This document shows positions 15,302 to 23,397 of a stretch of DNA of 26,624 nt, piece by piece. This DNA is from an uncultured Prevotella sp. GTDB lineage: Bacteria; Bacteroidota; Bacteroidia; Bacteroidales; Bacteroidaceae. Numbering within the stretch: position 1 is the first letter of the stretch; each line of letters opens with the position of its first letter. Under the pieces are notes generated by a model, which made no database searches, was not told the DNA's origin, and saw only the letters and a list, made by a program, of their open reading frames with translations. The position numbers and the translations under genes were made by a program. The stretch spans positions 1 through 26,624 of the forward strand of contig CALCHM010000111.1 of NCBI GenBank assembly GCA_937901345.1, read 5' to 3'.

Positions 15302-17233
15302 ATGCAATATCAACTGACAGATTGGCTTCCTACAACCAAAAAGGAGATGGAACTCCGCGGTTGGGATAAGTTGGACATCATCTTGTTCAGCGCTGATGCT
15401 TATGTCGATCATCCATCTTTTGGCGCAGCCGTTATTGGTCGCCTTTTAGAGGCTGAAGGCTATCGCATAGCAATTGTTCCGCAACCCGACTGGCATGGTG
15501 ACTTCCGCGATTTCAAGAAGTTGGGACGTCCGCGCCTCTTCTTCGGCATAGCGCCTGGTTGTATGGATTCCATGGTGAATAAATACACCGCCAACAAGCG
15601 CTTGCGCTCCGAAGATGCCTATTCTCCCAATGGGCGTCACGACATGCGTCCGGAATATCCGACAATTGTTTACACGCAGATTCTCAAGCAACTCTATCCC
15701 GACGTTCCTGTGGTACTCGGAGGGATAGAAGCTTCGCTGCGCCGACTTTCTCACTATGACTATTGGCAAGAGCGTTTGCGTCCCGGTATTCTTAAGGACA
15801 GTGGAGCCGACTTGCTCATTTATGGCATGGGAGAATTGCCCATGACAGATTTGTGCAGCAATATCGAGAATTACATTACGCATCATGAAGACGCAGCGTT
15901 GCTCACCGTCAGCGAACTCCATGCCATGTTGCGCAAGCATCCCATTCAGCAAACCGTTACCTACGTCCACGAGCAAGATATTCATGGCGGCATTACGCCC
16001 AACGACATTGTGCTTCATTCTTACGAAGAAGCGCTGAGAAATCCGAAGGCGCAAGCAGCAAACTTCAAGCATATTGAAGAAGAAAGCAACCGACTCATGC
16101 CGCAGCGCATCTTGCAACAAACAGGGAATAAATACATGGTAGTCAATGCGCCCTATCCGCCCATGACAACCGAACAACTCGACCGCTCATTCGACTTTCC
16201 CTACACACGTTTGCCCCATCCGAAATACAAAGACAAACGTATTCCGGCATTCGACATGATTAAATTCTCTGTCAACGTGCATCGAGGCTGTTTTGGTGGT
16301 TGCTCCTTCTGCACCATCTCTGCCCATCAGGGAAAATTCATCTCCAGTCGTAGCAAGGAAAGCATCATGCGAGAGGTTAAAAAGGTTACGGAAATGCCCG
16401 ACTTCAAAGGACATCTTTCCGACCTTGGAGGACCTTCGGCAAACATGTATGCCATGCGCGGAAAGGACCTCGAACTCTGCAAAAAGTGCAAGCGCCCCTC
16501 GTGTGTGCATCCCAAGATTTGTCCCAATATGAGCAACGACCACCGACCCTTGCTCGATATTTATCGCAGCGTGCGAACGATGCCCGGAATCAAGCGCGTG
16601 ACGATAGGCTCCGGCGTTCGTTACGACCTTTTGCTCCATCGCACAGGCGATGCTGCTATCGATAAGGCAACTGACGACTACACACGCGAACTCATCCTTC
16701 ACCACGTCAGCGGTCGCCTTAAAGTGGCACCCGAACATACCTCTGACCGCGTGCTCCACCTCATGCGCAAACCGCCATTCGAACAGTTTGAGCGCTTCAA
16801 GCAAATCTTTGACCGCATCAATCATTCGGCAGGACTGCGTCAGCAAATCATCCCATACTTCATCAGTTCGCACCCCGGATGTACGCCCGAAGATATGGCA
16901 GAACTTGCAGCGCTCACCAAGCGTTTGGACTTCCAGTTAGAGCAAGTGCAGGACTTCACCCCCACGCCCATGACCGTGAGTACCGAAGCATGGTACACCG
17001 GAGTCCATCCCTATACGCTGCAACCGGTTTATTCAGCACACAGCGCTGCCGACAAGCTGCGTCAACGTATGTTCTTCTTCTGGTACAAACCCGAGGAGCG
17101 ACAAAAGATTATTGCAGAACTCCGTCGTATCAATCGCCCCGACTTGATAGACAAACTTTTTGGAGCTACCTATAAATCAAAAACTCCAGCACGCCCAGAG
17201 CAGAAGAAACCCTACAAACCTCGTAAAAAGTAA
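15302..17233 (+). CDS. YgiQ-family radical SAM protein
   Basis: 643 residues. An N-terminal region (about 1-320) contains DIILFSADAYVDHPSFG, VLGGIEASLRRLSHYDYW and YGMGE, the hallmarks of the YgiQ family. The radical SAM motif is C330-x3-C334-x2-C337 in HRGCFGGCSFC. A second Cys cluster (LCKKCKRPSCVHPKICPN, about 395-412) is typical of the family. The C-terminus is a basic, disordered tail ending PYKPRKK. The reaction is unknown for the family. The start is the ATG at 15302; the frame is open from 15230 but overlaps the previous gene. Sampled base composition is higher in GC than neighbouring genes. Confidence 0.92.
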   Translation: MQYQLTDWLPTTKKEMELRGWDKLDIILFSADAYVDHPSFGAAVIGRLLEAEGYRIAIVPQPDWHGDFRDFKKLGRPRLFFGIAPGCMDSMVNKYTANKRLRSEDAYSPNGRHDMRPEYPTIVYTQILKQLYPDVPVVLGGIEASLRRLSHYDYWQERLRPGILKDSGADLLIYGMGELPMTDLCSNIENYITHHEDAALLTVSELHAMLRKHPIQQTVTYVHEQDIHGGITPNDIVLHSYEEALRNPKAQAANFKHIEEESNRLMPQRILQQTGNKYMVVNAPYPPMTTEQLDRSFDFPYTRLPHPKYKDKRIPAFDMIKFSVNVHRGCFGGCSFCTISAHQGKFISSRSKESIMREVKKVTEMPDFKGHLSDLGGPSANMYAMRGKDLELCKKCKRPSCVHPKICPNMSNDHRPLLDIYRSVRTMPGIKRVTIGSGVRYDLLLHRTGDAAIDKATDDYTRELILHHVSGRLKVAPEHTSDRVLHLMRKPPFEQFERFKQIFDRINHSAGLRQQIIPYFISSHPGCTPEDMAELAALTKRLDFQLEQVQDFTPTPMTVSTEAWYTGVHPYTLQPVYSAHSAADKLRQRMFFFWYKPEERQKIIAELRRINRPDLIDKLFGATYKSKTPARPEQKKPYKPRKK

Positions 17234-17251
17234 ATAAAAAAACATTCGCTT

Positions 17252-17404
17252 ATGTCTTGTCTTCAAGTATTGTTGTGCATCATCTTTCCGCCGTTGGCAG
17301 TGCTCGACCGCGGTTGTGGTTCCATCCTCATCGTAACGATACTCACCTGTTGCGCTTGGGTACCCGGCGTACTCGCTGCACTCATTATACTAAATAAGAA
17401 CTAA
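17252..17404 (+). CDS. YqaE/Pmp3-family small membrane protein (50 aa)
   Basis: 50 residues found by direct translation. After MSCLQVLLC it has IIFPPLAVLDRGCGSILIV, then ILTCCAWVPGVLAALIIL: two hydrophobic helices with the PPLAV, GCG and W(V/I)PG signatures of the YqaE/Pmp3 (UPF0057) family. Members are tiny inner-membrane proteins linked to stress and membrane potential in yeast and plants; the bacterial role is unclear. It lies 18 bp after ygiQ and ends 16 bp before a terminator stem, so it closes that transcription unit. Confidence 0.88.
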   Translation: MSCLQVLLCIIFPPLAVLDRGCGSILIVTILTCCAWVPGVLAALIILNKN

Positions 17405-17420
17405 AGAATCCTACACGCAT

Positions 17421-17467
17421 AAAGCATGTTACGACAGTGTAAAACACCAATCGCAACATGCTTTTCT
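17421..17467 (+). terminator. terminator after the YqaE-like gene
   Basis: AAAGCATGTT (17421-17430) pairs with AACATGCTTT (17455-17464); the stem extends inward by CGA/TCG after one mismatch, and TTCT follows. The 11-bp target repeat of the downstream element begins 4 bp later. Confidence 0.75.
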
Positions 17468-17478
17468 GTTATAATTAT

Positions 17479-17837
17479 ATTGGTGTCCGGTAAAGTTTTG
17501 AGAAGTAACGGTCTGAACCAAAGGTCGCGGACCAACGGCCTGAACCAACGGTCGCTGACCAACGGGAGGCAAAGGCCAATAAGCACCCAGCCCAGGGCAA
17601 CGCCCTGGGTCGATGAATGTTTGGGTTTGCGCCCTATAAGGGCAAAAGCAATTATAAGAACCTGAAATGCAATGCTTTTGCCCTTACAGGGCGTATATCT
17701 CGACTGCAACAATACCCAGGGCGTTGCCCTGGGCTAATGGATTAATCCCCTTTTAGGGGAATCATGCAAACTGTGGGGGGGTTACCATTCAAACAAATTT
17801 ATATTCATAGAACTAGAGGCGTTTACCGGACACCAAT
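17479..17837. mobile_element. MITE-like element with 16-bp terminal inverted repeats
   Basis: ATTGGTGTCCGGTAAA at 17479-17494 is an exact inverted copy of 17822-17837. The flanks, GTTATAATTAT (17468-17478) and ATTATAATTAT (17838-17848), match at 10 of 11 positions, as expected for a target-site duplication. The 359-bp interior encodes no transposase. It contains 13-14-bp GGTC/GACC repeats (17510-17563) and five palindromes. The outer pair, 17589-17610 and 17714-17735, are exact 22-nt inverted copies of each other and each is also a hairpin with an 8-bp stem and 3-nt loop. Inside them, 17629-17650 and 17673-17694 match as inverted copies at 20 of 22 positions. A TCCCC-TTTTA-GGGGA hairpin is at 17746-17760. 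The end type and 11-bp AT-rich duplication resemble IS4-group insertion sequences; the transposase source is an inference. Confidence 0.85.
17510..17563. repeat. short tandem GGTC-GACC repeats
   Basis: Four units of 13-14 bp, GGTCTGAACCAAA, GGTCGCGGACCAAC, GGCCTGAACCAAC and GGTCGCTGACCAAC, in alternating pattern. Each is itself a small inverted repeat. They lie just inside the left terminal repeat of the element. Confidence 0.75.
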
Positions 17838-17848
17838 ATTATAATTAT

Positions 17849-18256
17849 CATTGTGTCACGCAAACATGAGTCCAACAAAAGTCTAACCACTATAAAAATA
17901 AGGCGATCCTACTTGTAAGAGATATGGCGAACTTTCAGCAATGCTCCTGCAACTTGCAAAATGGTTATCTTGTATCCCCAAAATGCTTCCGACAACTGTT
18001 AACAGCTATTTTTGCCATACAAAACTGCTGCTGTCAAATGAATGCAGATGATCTCTGTTCGCTAAACACCTCCAGATAATTGACAAGAGACCATCTCACA
18101 TTAAGCATATATCGCAAACAATTCTAAATAGTGTTTTCAAATACAAAAAACTCTTGCTGATGGATGATTTCTGCACAAAACATTGTTATCTGTGCATGCC
18201 AAAATGTAGTTTTATGTTAACAAAACGATAATTTTATGTGAATTATTGCACATTTG
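17849..18256. other. intergenic stretch, no convincing gene
   Basis: The AT-rich spacer between the mobile element and the porin promoter shows no protein family on either strand. One open frame (17924-18079, plus strand) would encode 51 residues with seven Cys and no obvious motif or promoter; it is probably chance. Small palindromes such as ACTGTTAACAG (17995-18004 region) are also present without clear meaning. Confidence 0.45.
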
Positions 18257-18289
18257 TTTGGTGGTTGTGCAAAGACTGTTGTACTTTTG
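18257..18289 (+). promoter_or_regulatory. promoter of the FadL-family porin gene
   Basis: TTTG (18257-18260), a 21-nt spacer and TACTTTTG (18282-18289) followed by C form a full Bacteroidetes promoter, 32 nt before the ATG. Confidence 0.75.
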
Positions 18290-18321
18290 CAACGGTTTTT
18301 AACAATTCACTTAAATTACAA

Positions 18322-19734
18322 ATGAAGAAAATCGTATTAACATTTGCAGCACTCGCTGCTTCTTCAACTGCCTTTGCTGGTGGTCTTCTTACAAACACAA
18401 ACCAGCATGCTGCGTTCCTTCGTAATCCTTCACGTCAAGCTATTATTGGCATCGAAGGTGTTTACACGAACCCCGCTGGTGTTGCATTCATGCCCCAGGG
18501 TTTCCACCTCGGTGTTACTTGGCAGGCAGCTATGCAGAAGCGTCAGATGAACGCATCAAACCAATTGTTCATGATGAACGAAAACAATCGTAGCATGAAC
18601 CGTTTCTTTGAAGGTGAGGCAACTGCTCCCGTTATTCCTTCAATCCAGGCTGCATACGTAATTAATGACAAGTGGTCAGTATCTGCAAACTTCGCTGTTG
18701 CAGGTGGCGGTGGTAAGTGTGAGTTTGAACAGGGACTTCCCATGTTTGAAGAACTCATTGGTGGTCTTGTTTACAAGCAAGGTGGTACTTCTTACTCACT
18801 TCAGCAGAATCTTACAGGTGAACAATATGTTTATGGTCTCCAACTCGGTGCTACTTACAAGGTAACAGAAAACTTCTCTGTGTTTGGTGGTGTTCGTGGT
18901 ATCATGGCGAATTGCGCTTATGAAGGTGCAATTGCTAACATCAAAGCAAATGGTCTTAATGCCGCTGAATATAAGGTTCTCTCAGATCAAGCAGCAGCTG
19001 CTGCCCAGCAATATGCTAGTTTAGGTATGGCAACAGAAGCGACTCAGTATGCAGCGATGGCGCAACAAGCAGGTACTACTGCAGCTTTAATTTCTGACTA
19101 CAAGCTTGACTGCAAGCAAGATGCGTTTGGTTTTCAACCCATCATTGGTGCTAACTTGAAACTCGGTAAGTTGAACATCGGTGCGAAGTATGAATTCCGT
19201 GCCAAGATTAACCTTGAAAACGAATCTAATAATAGCGCAAATCTTGCAGCTCTTGCAACACAGGTTCCCGCAGTTGCTGTTTATGCTGACGGTGCAAAGG
19301 TTCGTTCTGACATTCCCGCGCTCTTCACTATCGGTGCACAGTATGAAGTTACTGACAACGTTCGCGCAATGGTAGGTGCTAACTATTATTTCGATAAGGA
19401 TGCTAAGGGTGGTGCTACAGCTGTAAGTGATGACACTTATGAAATCACACTTGGTGCTGAATGGGATATCAACGATAAGTGGACTGTAGGTCTCGGTGGT
19501 CAGCGCACTGAATATGGTTTTGCTGATTCAGACATGACTGACACAAGCTTCAACATCAGTTCTTATGGTCTCTGCGTAGGTGGTGCTTACAAGTTCTCTG
19601 AAACGTTTAAGGTGAACTTCGGTTACATGCACTCATTCTATGATGACCACAAGTTTACAAATGCTAACGGTACAGCATGCAACTACACTCGTAAGAACGA
19701 TGTTGTTGGTGTAAGCTTGGATTTCAAGTTCTAA
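18322..19734 (+). CDS. OmpP1/FadL/TodX-family outer-membrane transporter
   Basis: 470 residues. The signal peptide MKKIVLTFAALAASSTAFA is cleaved before GG. The mature start GGLLTNTNQHAAFLRNPSR and the motif GVYTNPAGVAFMPQG are those of the FadL family, 14-stranded outer-membrane barrels that move long-chain fatty acids or other hydrophobic compounds through a lateral opening. The rest alternates beta strands with Gly/Asn/Asp-rich turns and ends LDFKF, a typical barrel C-terminus. An Ala/Gln-rich helical insertion (about 210-255; QAAAAAQQYASLG) probably forms an extracellular loop. The frame is open from 18238, but that lies upstream of the signal peptide and contains the promoter. Substrate unknown. 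It ends at a very strong terminator. Confidence 0.9.
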   Translation: MKKIVLTFAALAASSTAFAGGLLTNTNQHAAFLRNPSRQAIIGIEGVYTNPAGVAFMPQGFHLGVTWQAAMQKRQMNASNQLFMMNENNRSMNRFFEGEATAPVIPSIQAAYVINDKWSVSANFAVAGGGGKCEFEQGLPMFEELIGGLVYKQGGTSYSLQQNLTGEQYVYGLQLGATYKVTENFSVFGGVRGIMANCAYEGAIANIKANGLNAAEYKVLSDQAAAAAQQYASLGMATEATQYAAMAQQAGTTAALISDYKLDCKQDAFGFQPIIGANLKLGKLNIGAKYEFRAKINLENESNNSANLAALATQVPAVAVYADGAKVRSDIPALFTIGAQYEVTDNVRAMVGANYYFDKDAKGGATAVSDDTYEITLGAEWDINDKWTVGLGGQRTEYGFADSDMTDTSFNISSYGLCVGGAYKFSETFKVNFGYMHSFYDDHKFTNANGTACNYTRKNDVVGVSLDFKF

Positions 19735-19749
19735 ACCACACATATTTAT

Positions 19750-19801
19750 AAACAGAACAAAGGAGGCGTCCCGCAATGGTGACGCCTCCTTTGTTCTGTT
19801 T
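19750..19801. terminator. bidirectional terminator between fadL-like gene and sdaA
   Basis: A perfect 21-bp stem (19750-19770 with 19781-19801) has a 10-nt loop; its outer ends are AAAC/GTTT, giving T-rich tails on both strands. It separates two convergent genes ending at 19734 and 19825. Confidence 0.95.
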
Positions 19802-19824
19802 ATGAATCTGGAGATGTAGAAATC

Positions 19825-21024
19825 TTATTTGTGGTATTCCACCGCAAGTCCCCCCTCTGACGTTTCACGATAAAGCGAAGGCAAATCATGTCCCGTCTTC
19901 TTCATCACTTGCACCGCTTTGTCATAACTAATGCGGTGTTGTCCTTCTGCATAAGTTGCGTAAATATTGGCATCAAGCGCTCGAGCAGCTGCATGAGCAT
20001 TGCGTTCAATGCAAGGAATTTGAACAAGACCACAAATTGGGTCGCACGTCATACCAAAGTGGTGTTCAAGCCCCATCTCAGCTGCATACTCCGTCGTTTG
20101 AAGGCTACCACCAAAGATGTAATTCGCAGCTGCTGCAGCCATTGCGCAAGCGACACCAACTTCAGCCTGACAACCTGCCTCAGCACCAGAGATGGACGCT
20201 AAAGTTTTAGCAATATTTCCAACGAGTCCAGCGGTTGCCAAAGCATGAAGAATACGTTTGGTAGAGAAATTGCGACTTTCTTGAATGTGATACAACACAG
20301 CGGGAACTACACCACATGAACCGCAAGTGGGCGCCGTTACAATACGTCCGCCAGAAGCGTTCTCCTCAGTTACTGCAAGTGCATAAGCAAAGACCAAACC
20401 TCGTGTTTGAAGGTTGGCACTGTAACCTTGTGCTTTAATAAAATAGTGAGGAGCCTTGCGGCGCAAATTCAGACCTCCAGGAAGTACTCCTTCGGTTTCC
20501 AAACCGCGTTCCACTGCTGCACGCATAACTTTCCATACTTCATTGAGATAATCCCAAATGTCGGATTCTTCGAATTCTTCAACAAATTGCCAATAAGAAT
20601 AACCGCGTTCGTCACACCACTTGATGATGTCGTTAAGATGGTTGAGTTCGTAAATGTCTGGGGTTTGAATGGAACTATGTCCTTCTTCTGCTAATGCGCC
20701 ACCACCAACACTATACACGATCCACTCGTCGTATGCCTGACCAGCGTCATTAATGGCTTGGAACATCATGCCGTTGGGGTGGTAAGGCAAAACGATTTCT
20801 GCACACCACTTGATTTCACAACGTTCTTTTCCGATAACATCGAGAATAGCCCAGTCAGTAAGGTGCCCACGTCCTGTAGCTGCAAGACTACCATAAAGTG
20901 TGACTCTAAAACGTTTTGCTTCTGGATGTCTCGAAAGATATTGTTCTGCCGCAGCACGAGGTCCCATCGTATGAGAAGATGAGGGACCATAACCAATGCG
21001 GTAAAGTTCTTTTAGTGATTTCAT
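19825..21024 (-). CDS. sdaA: L-serine ammonia-lyase (iron-sulfur L-serine dehydratase)
   Basis: 399 residues, a single-chain enzyme with a beta-type N-terminal domain and an alpha-type catalytic domain. The N-terminal motif GPSSSHTMGPRAAA (13-26) is diagnostic. The catalytic part has APTCGSCGVVPAVL (about 231-244), EAGCQAEVGVAC (about 281-292), MTCDPICGLVQIPCIERN (about 324-341) and AARALDANIY. In the family the cysteines of GCQ(A/G)E, TCDP and PCIERN hold the 4Fe-4S cluster that dehydrates L-serine to pyruvate and ammonia. All three are present, but there is no C-terminal tail Cys as seen in the Legionella enzyme. It is cytoplasmic and oxygen-sensitive. It lies 147 bp downstream of fbp in the same direction. 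Confidence 0.95.
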   Translation of the reverse strand: MKSLKELYRIGYGPSSSHTMGPRAAAEQYLSRHPEAKRFRVTLYGSLAATGRGHLTDWAILDVIGKERCEIKWCAEIVLPYHPNGMMFQAINDAGQAYDEWIVYSVGGGALAEEGHSSIQTPDIYELNHLNDIIKWCDERGYSYWQFVEEFEESDIWDYLNEVWKVMRAAVERGLETEGVLPGGLNLRRKAPHYFIKAQGYSANLQTRGLVFAYALAVTEENASGGRIVTAPTCGSCGVVPAVLYHIQESRNFSTKRILHALATAGLVGNIAKTLASISGAEAGCQAEVGVACAMAAAAANYIFGGSLQTTEYAAEMGLEHHFGMTCDPICGLVQIPCIERNAHAAARALDANIYATYAEGQHRISYDKAVQVMKKTGHDLPSLYRETSEGGLAVEYHK

Positions 21025-21171
21025 TTTTGAAAGGTTAAATGGAATAGGTGGGGGAGGGGAGTAGAGAAGGGGTTGACACTACTGCATGTCACATCCAGTT
21101 TCTGGAAATCCAGGTCTTGTAAATTAATTTCCTTGTGATTTCAAGACTTGAAAAACTTATAATCGTCTCCC

Positions 21172-23148
21172 TCAATCATTATTTTCTTTTATCATACCCT
21201 TGCGATAGGCTCGGAGTAGGCGTTCAAGGTCTGCTACTTGTTCGCGGAGGTTTCTACCAATATCCGTATCAGCAACCATAACGCGACGATCGGAAATCTC
21301 AACGATGGCAGTAGTTGATTGAATGTCGGTTCCGTTGAGCACAGCTTCTTCTGTAGAATTGAAGGGGGCATGCTGAACGAGTTGGAAACCGCGACTGTGG
21401 TAAACGAGTGTATATCCAGCAATACCTGTAGTGGAGTGGTATGCTCTCGCAAAACCACCGTCAATAACCATTAATCTACCGTCTGCCTTAATTGGATTTT
21501 CACCTTTACCCACCTTCACAGGAACGTGACCATTGATGATGTGACGGTGTTTTCCAACGACTTCAAACTCATCCAAAAGGTTGTCACAAACAGATGCTTC
21601 ATTGCGCAACTTGTAATATGCTCCCTTTTCCTCTGTATGCGCCGATTTATCTGCGATAAAGTAGCGTTCAAAGGTTGTCATTTTTGACTTATCAAAGAGC
21701 GGACTGTTGGGACCACACCATAGGTACCAGAAGTAATCTTTGGCATAGCGCTTTTCATCTTCTTCAGCCCCTTCTTCATAGGCGAGACGCACCATCTGTT
21801 CAATGCGCGACATCAATTCCATGCCCTTACAATTTTGTCCCATCACTTCAACCTCTCGTAAACTGCCATCAGCATTAAGAGGAAGGGAAGCGTGGAAAAG
21901 CAAGTTTGAATTACATACCGTAAACATGCCACCATTGGTAAGCAAGCACTGCATGTGGCGTTGTAAACGTTCACTGATGCAGAAGGAACGAACCAAACTA
22001 TTCATAATATCCTGTTCTTCCTCTGTCAATCGTAACGGATCAGTGGCATCTATAGTGGGGAAATACGTATCGAGCATGGGATGTTCGGTTCCCTCATACG
22101 TGATAGTGCCGCGTTCAAAGTTTACTTGTTGTAACAAACTGCGATGGAGCATTCCCCATTCAGGATGATGCAGATAGAGTTGTCCTTCAAGTTTAAATTG
22201 AATAACAGCAATCGCCTTATGCATCTGTGCAATCAGGCGTTGTGTCTTTTCTCGCGGAGAACCTTCACCTGTAAATTCAATAAAGGGTTTGAAGCGTTCG
22301 CAGGGATCATCTGCATACGTCTCCATAGCATAAGTTGCAAGGGGAACCATGTTGATGCCATAACCTTCTTCAAGCGTCTTGGTATTGGCATAGCGCAAAG
22401 AAAGTCGAATGACTGTTGCTACACATGCAGGATTTCCCGCTGCTGCTCCCATCCATAGAATGTCGTGATTACCCCATTCAATGTCGAGGTTGTGATAGTT
22501 ACACAACATGTCCATAATGAGATGCGCACCAGGTCCGCGGTCAAAAATATCGCCAAGAATATGCAACTGGTCAACAGAAAGACGCTGAATCAAGTAGCAC
22601 AACTGCGTGACGAAAGCATCAGCACGCTTTGTTCCAATAATCGTTTGGATAATGATGTTGTAGTAAGCCTGCTTGTTGTGTTGATCTGACGATTCATGCA
22701 ACAATTCTTCAATAATGTAGGCAAACTCGCGAGGCAAACTCTTACGTACCTTTGAACGCGTATATTTTGACGATACATTTCGGCAAACGGCAATCAAGCG
22801 GTGGAGCGTACTTTGATAGAATTCGGGCATATTACGTCCTGAACGATGGAGTAATTCCAACTTCTGTTCAGGGTAGTAAATAAGCGTACAAAGTTCTTTC
22901 AGTTCTTCACTATCCAATTGGTCGCTAAATATTTCGTGCACCTTACGTTTGATATTACCCGACGCATTGCGAAGTACGTGCTGAAAAGCCTCATAATCGC
23001 CATGAATGTCGGCCATAAAGTGCTCCGTAGACTTTGGAAGATGTAAAATGGCTTCCAGATTTATAATCTCAGAAGTAACGGCAGAAACATTGGGAAATTC
23101 CTTAGCCAACAACTGAAGGTAGCGCATATTTTCACGTATATTCTTCAT
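21172..23148 (-). CDS. fbp: class III fructose-1,6-bisphosphatase
   Basis: 658 residues, the length of the class III enzyme found in Firmicutes and Bacteroidetes. Calcineurin-like metal motifs are intact: DIHGDYEAF (47-55), GDIFDRGPG (199-207), GNHDILWMG (226-234), and later INGHVPVKVGKGENP. It hydrolyses fructose-1,6-bisphosphate to fructose-6-phosphate, the committed step of gluconeogenesis, in the cytoplasm. The ATG at 23148 is used; the ATG at residue 8 is an alternative. A TACTTTTG box lies about 90 nt upstream in the divergent intergenic region shared with the aminotransferase gene. With sdaA downstream, the pair would link serine breakdown to sugar synthesis, though a shared transcript is not shown. 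Confidence 0.95.
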   Translation of the reverse strand: MKNIRENMRYLQLLAKEFPNVSAVTSEIINLEAILHLPKSTEHFMADIHGDYEAFQHVLRNASGNIKRKVHEIFSDQLDSEELKELCTLIYYPEQKLELLHRSGRNMPEFYQSTLHRLIAVCRNVSSKYTRSKVRKSLPREFAYIIEELLHESSDQHNKQAYYNIIIQTIIGTKRADAFVTQLCYLIQRLSVDQLHILGDIFDRGPGAHLIMDMLCNYHNLDIEWGNHDILWMGAAAGNPACVATVIRLSLRYANTKTLEEGYGINMVPLATYAMETYADDPCERFKPFIEFTGEGSPREKTQRLIAQMHKAIAVIQFKLEGQLYLHHPEWGMLHRSLLQQVNFERGTITYEGTEHPMLDTYFPTIDATDPLRLTEEEQDIMNSLVRSFCISERLQRHMQCLLTNGGMFTVCNSNLLFHASLPLNADGSLREVEVMGQNCKGMELMSRIEQMVRLAYEEGAEEDEKRYAKDYFWYLWCGPNSPLFDKSKMTTFERYFIADKSAHTEEKGAYYKLRNEASVCDNLLDEFEVVGKHRHIINGHVPVKVGKGENPIKADGRLMVIDGGFARAYHSTTGIAGYTLVYHSRGFQLVQHAPFNSTEEAVLNGTDIQSTTAIVEISDRRVMVADTDIGRNLREQVADLERLLRAYRKGMIKENND

Positions 23149-23235
23149 GGAGTAAAGGCGGTAATTTGATTATGAAGGAAAAATAAGATGTGTGTAAAAT
23201 CAATTCTTCGCTTCAAGGTTTGTATGATTGCTCCA

Positions 23236-23243
23236 CAAAAGTA
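23236..23243 (-). promoter_or_regulatory. -7 box for fbp
   Basis: The minus strand has TACTTTTG, a TAnnTTTG match, about 88 nt before the fbp start. A TTTG at the correct -33 distance is not seen. Confidence 0.45.
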
Positions 23244-23319
23244 AAACAAAAATAGATATCTCTACCTCATTTCACTTGGTTTTTCGCTCCTCATACGTTG
23301 TATTTCTTATTTAAAATAT

Positions 23320-23327
23320 TACTTTTG
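23320..23327 (+). promoter_or_regulatory. -7 box of the aminotransferase gene
   Basis: TACTTTTG followed by C fits TAnnTTTG. GTTG (23297-23300), a partial -33 box, is 19 nt upstream. The ATG is 70 nt downstream. Confidence 0.6.
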
Positions 23328-23397
23328 CAAACAGAATGCCTTCAAACGGCAAAAAACTTCATTTTGCTCCATTCAAACGAGATACAACTATAAAACT

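Noticed and set aside
15446..16177. A 243-codon open frame on the minus strand
   Set aside because: It lies wholly inside ygiQ on the opposite strand, shows no family signature, and is explained by the high-GC codon use of ygiQ.
16187..16873. A 228-codon open frame on the minus strand
   Set aside because: It is antisense to the radical SAM core of ygiQ, with no motif and no promoter.
17401..17712. A 103-codon minus-strand frame within the palindromic element
   Set aside because: It is a by-product of the inverted repeats and palindromes; no transposase motif is present.
21025..21171. Promoter, terminator or riboswitch between fbp and sdaA
   Set aside because: Small inverted repeats (TTTCAAGTCTTGAAA and TCCAGTTTCTGGA) are present, but none has a T run or a TAnnTTTG box in a convincing place.
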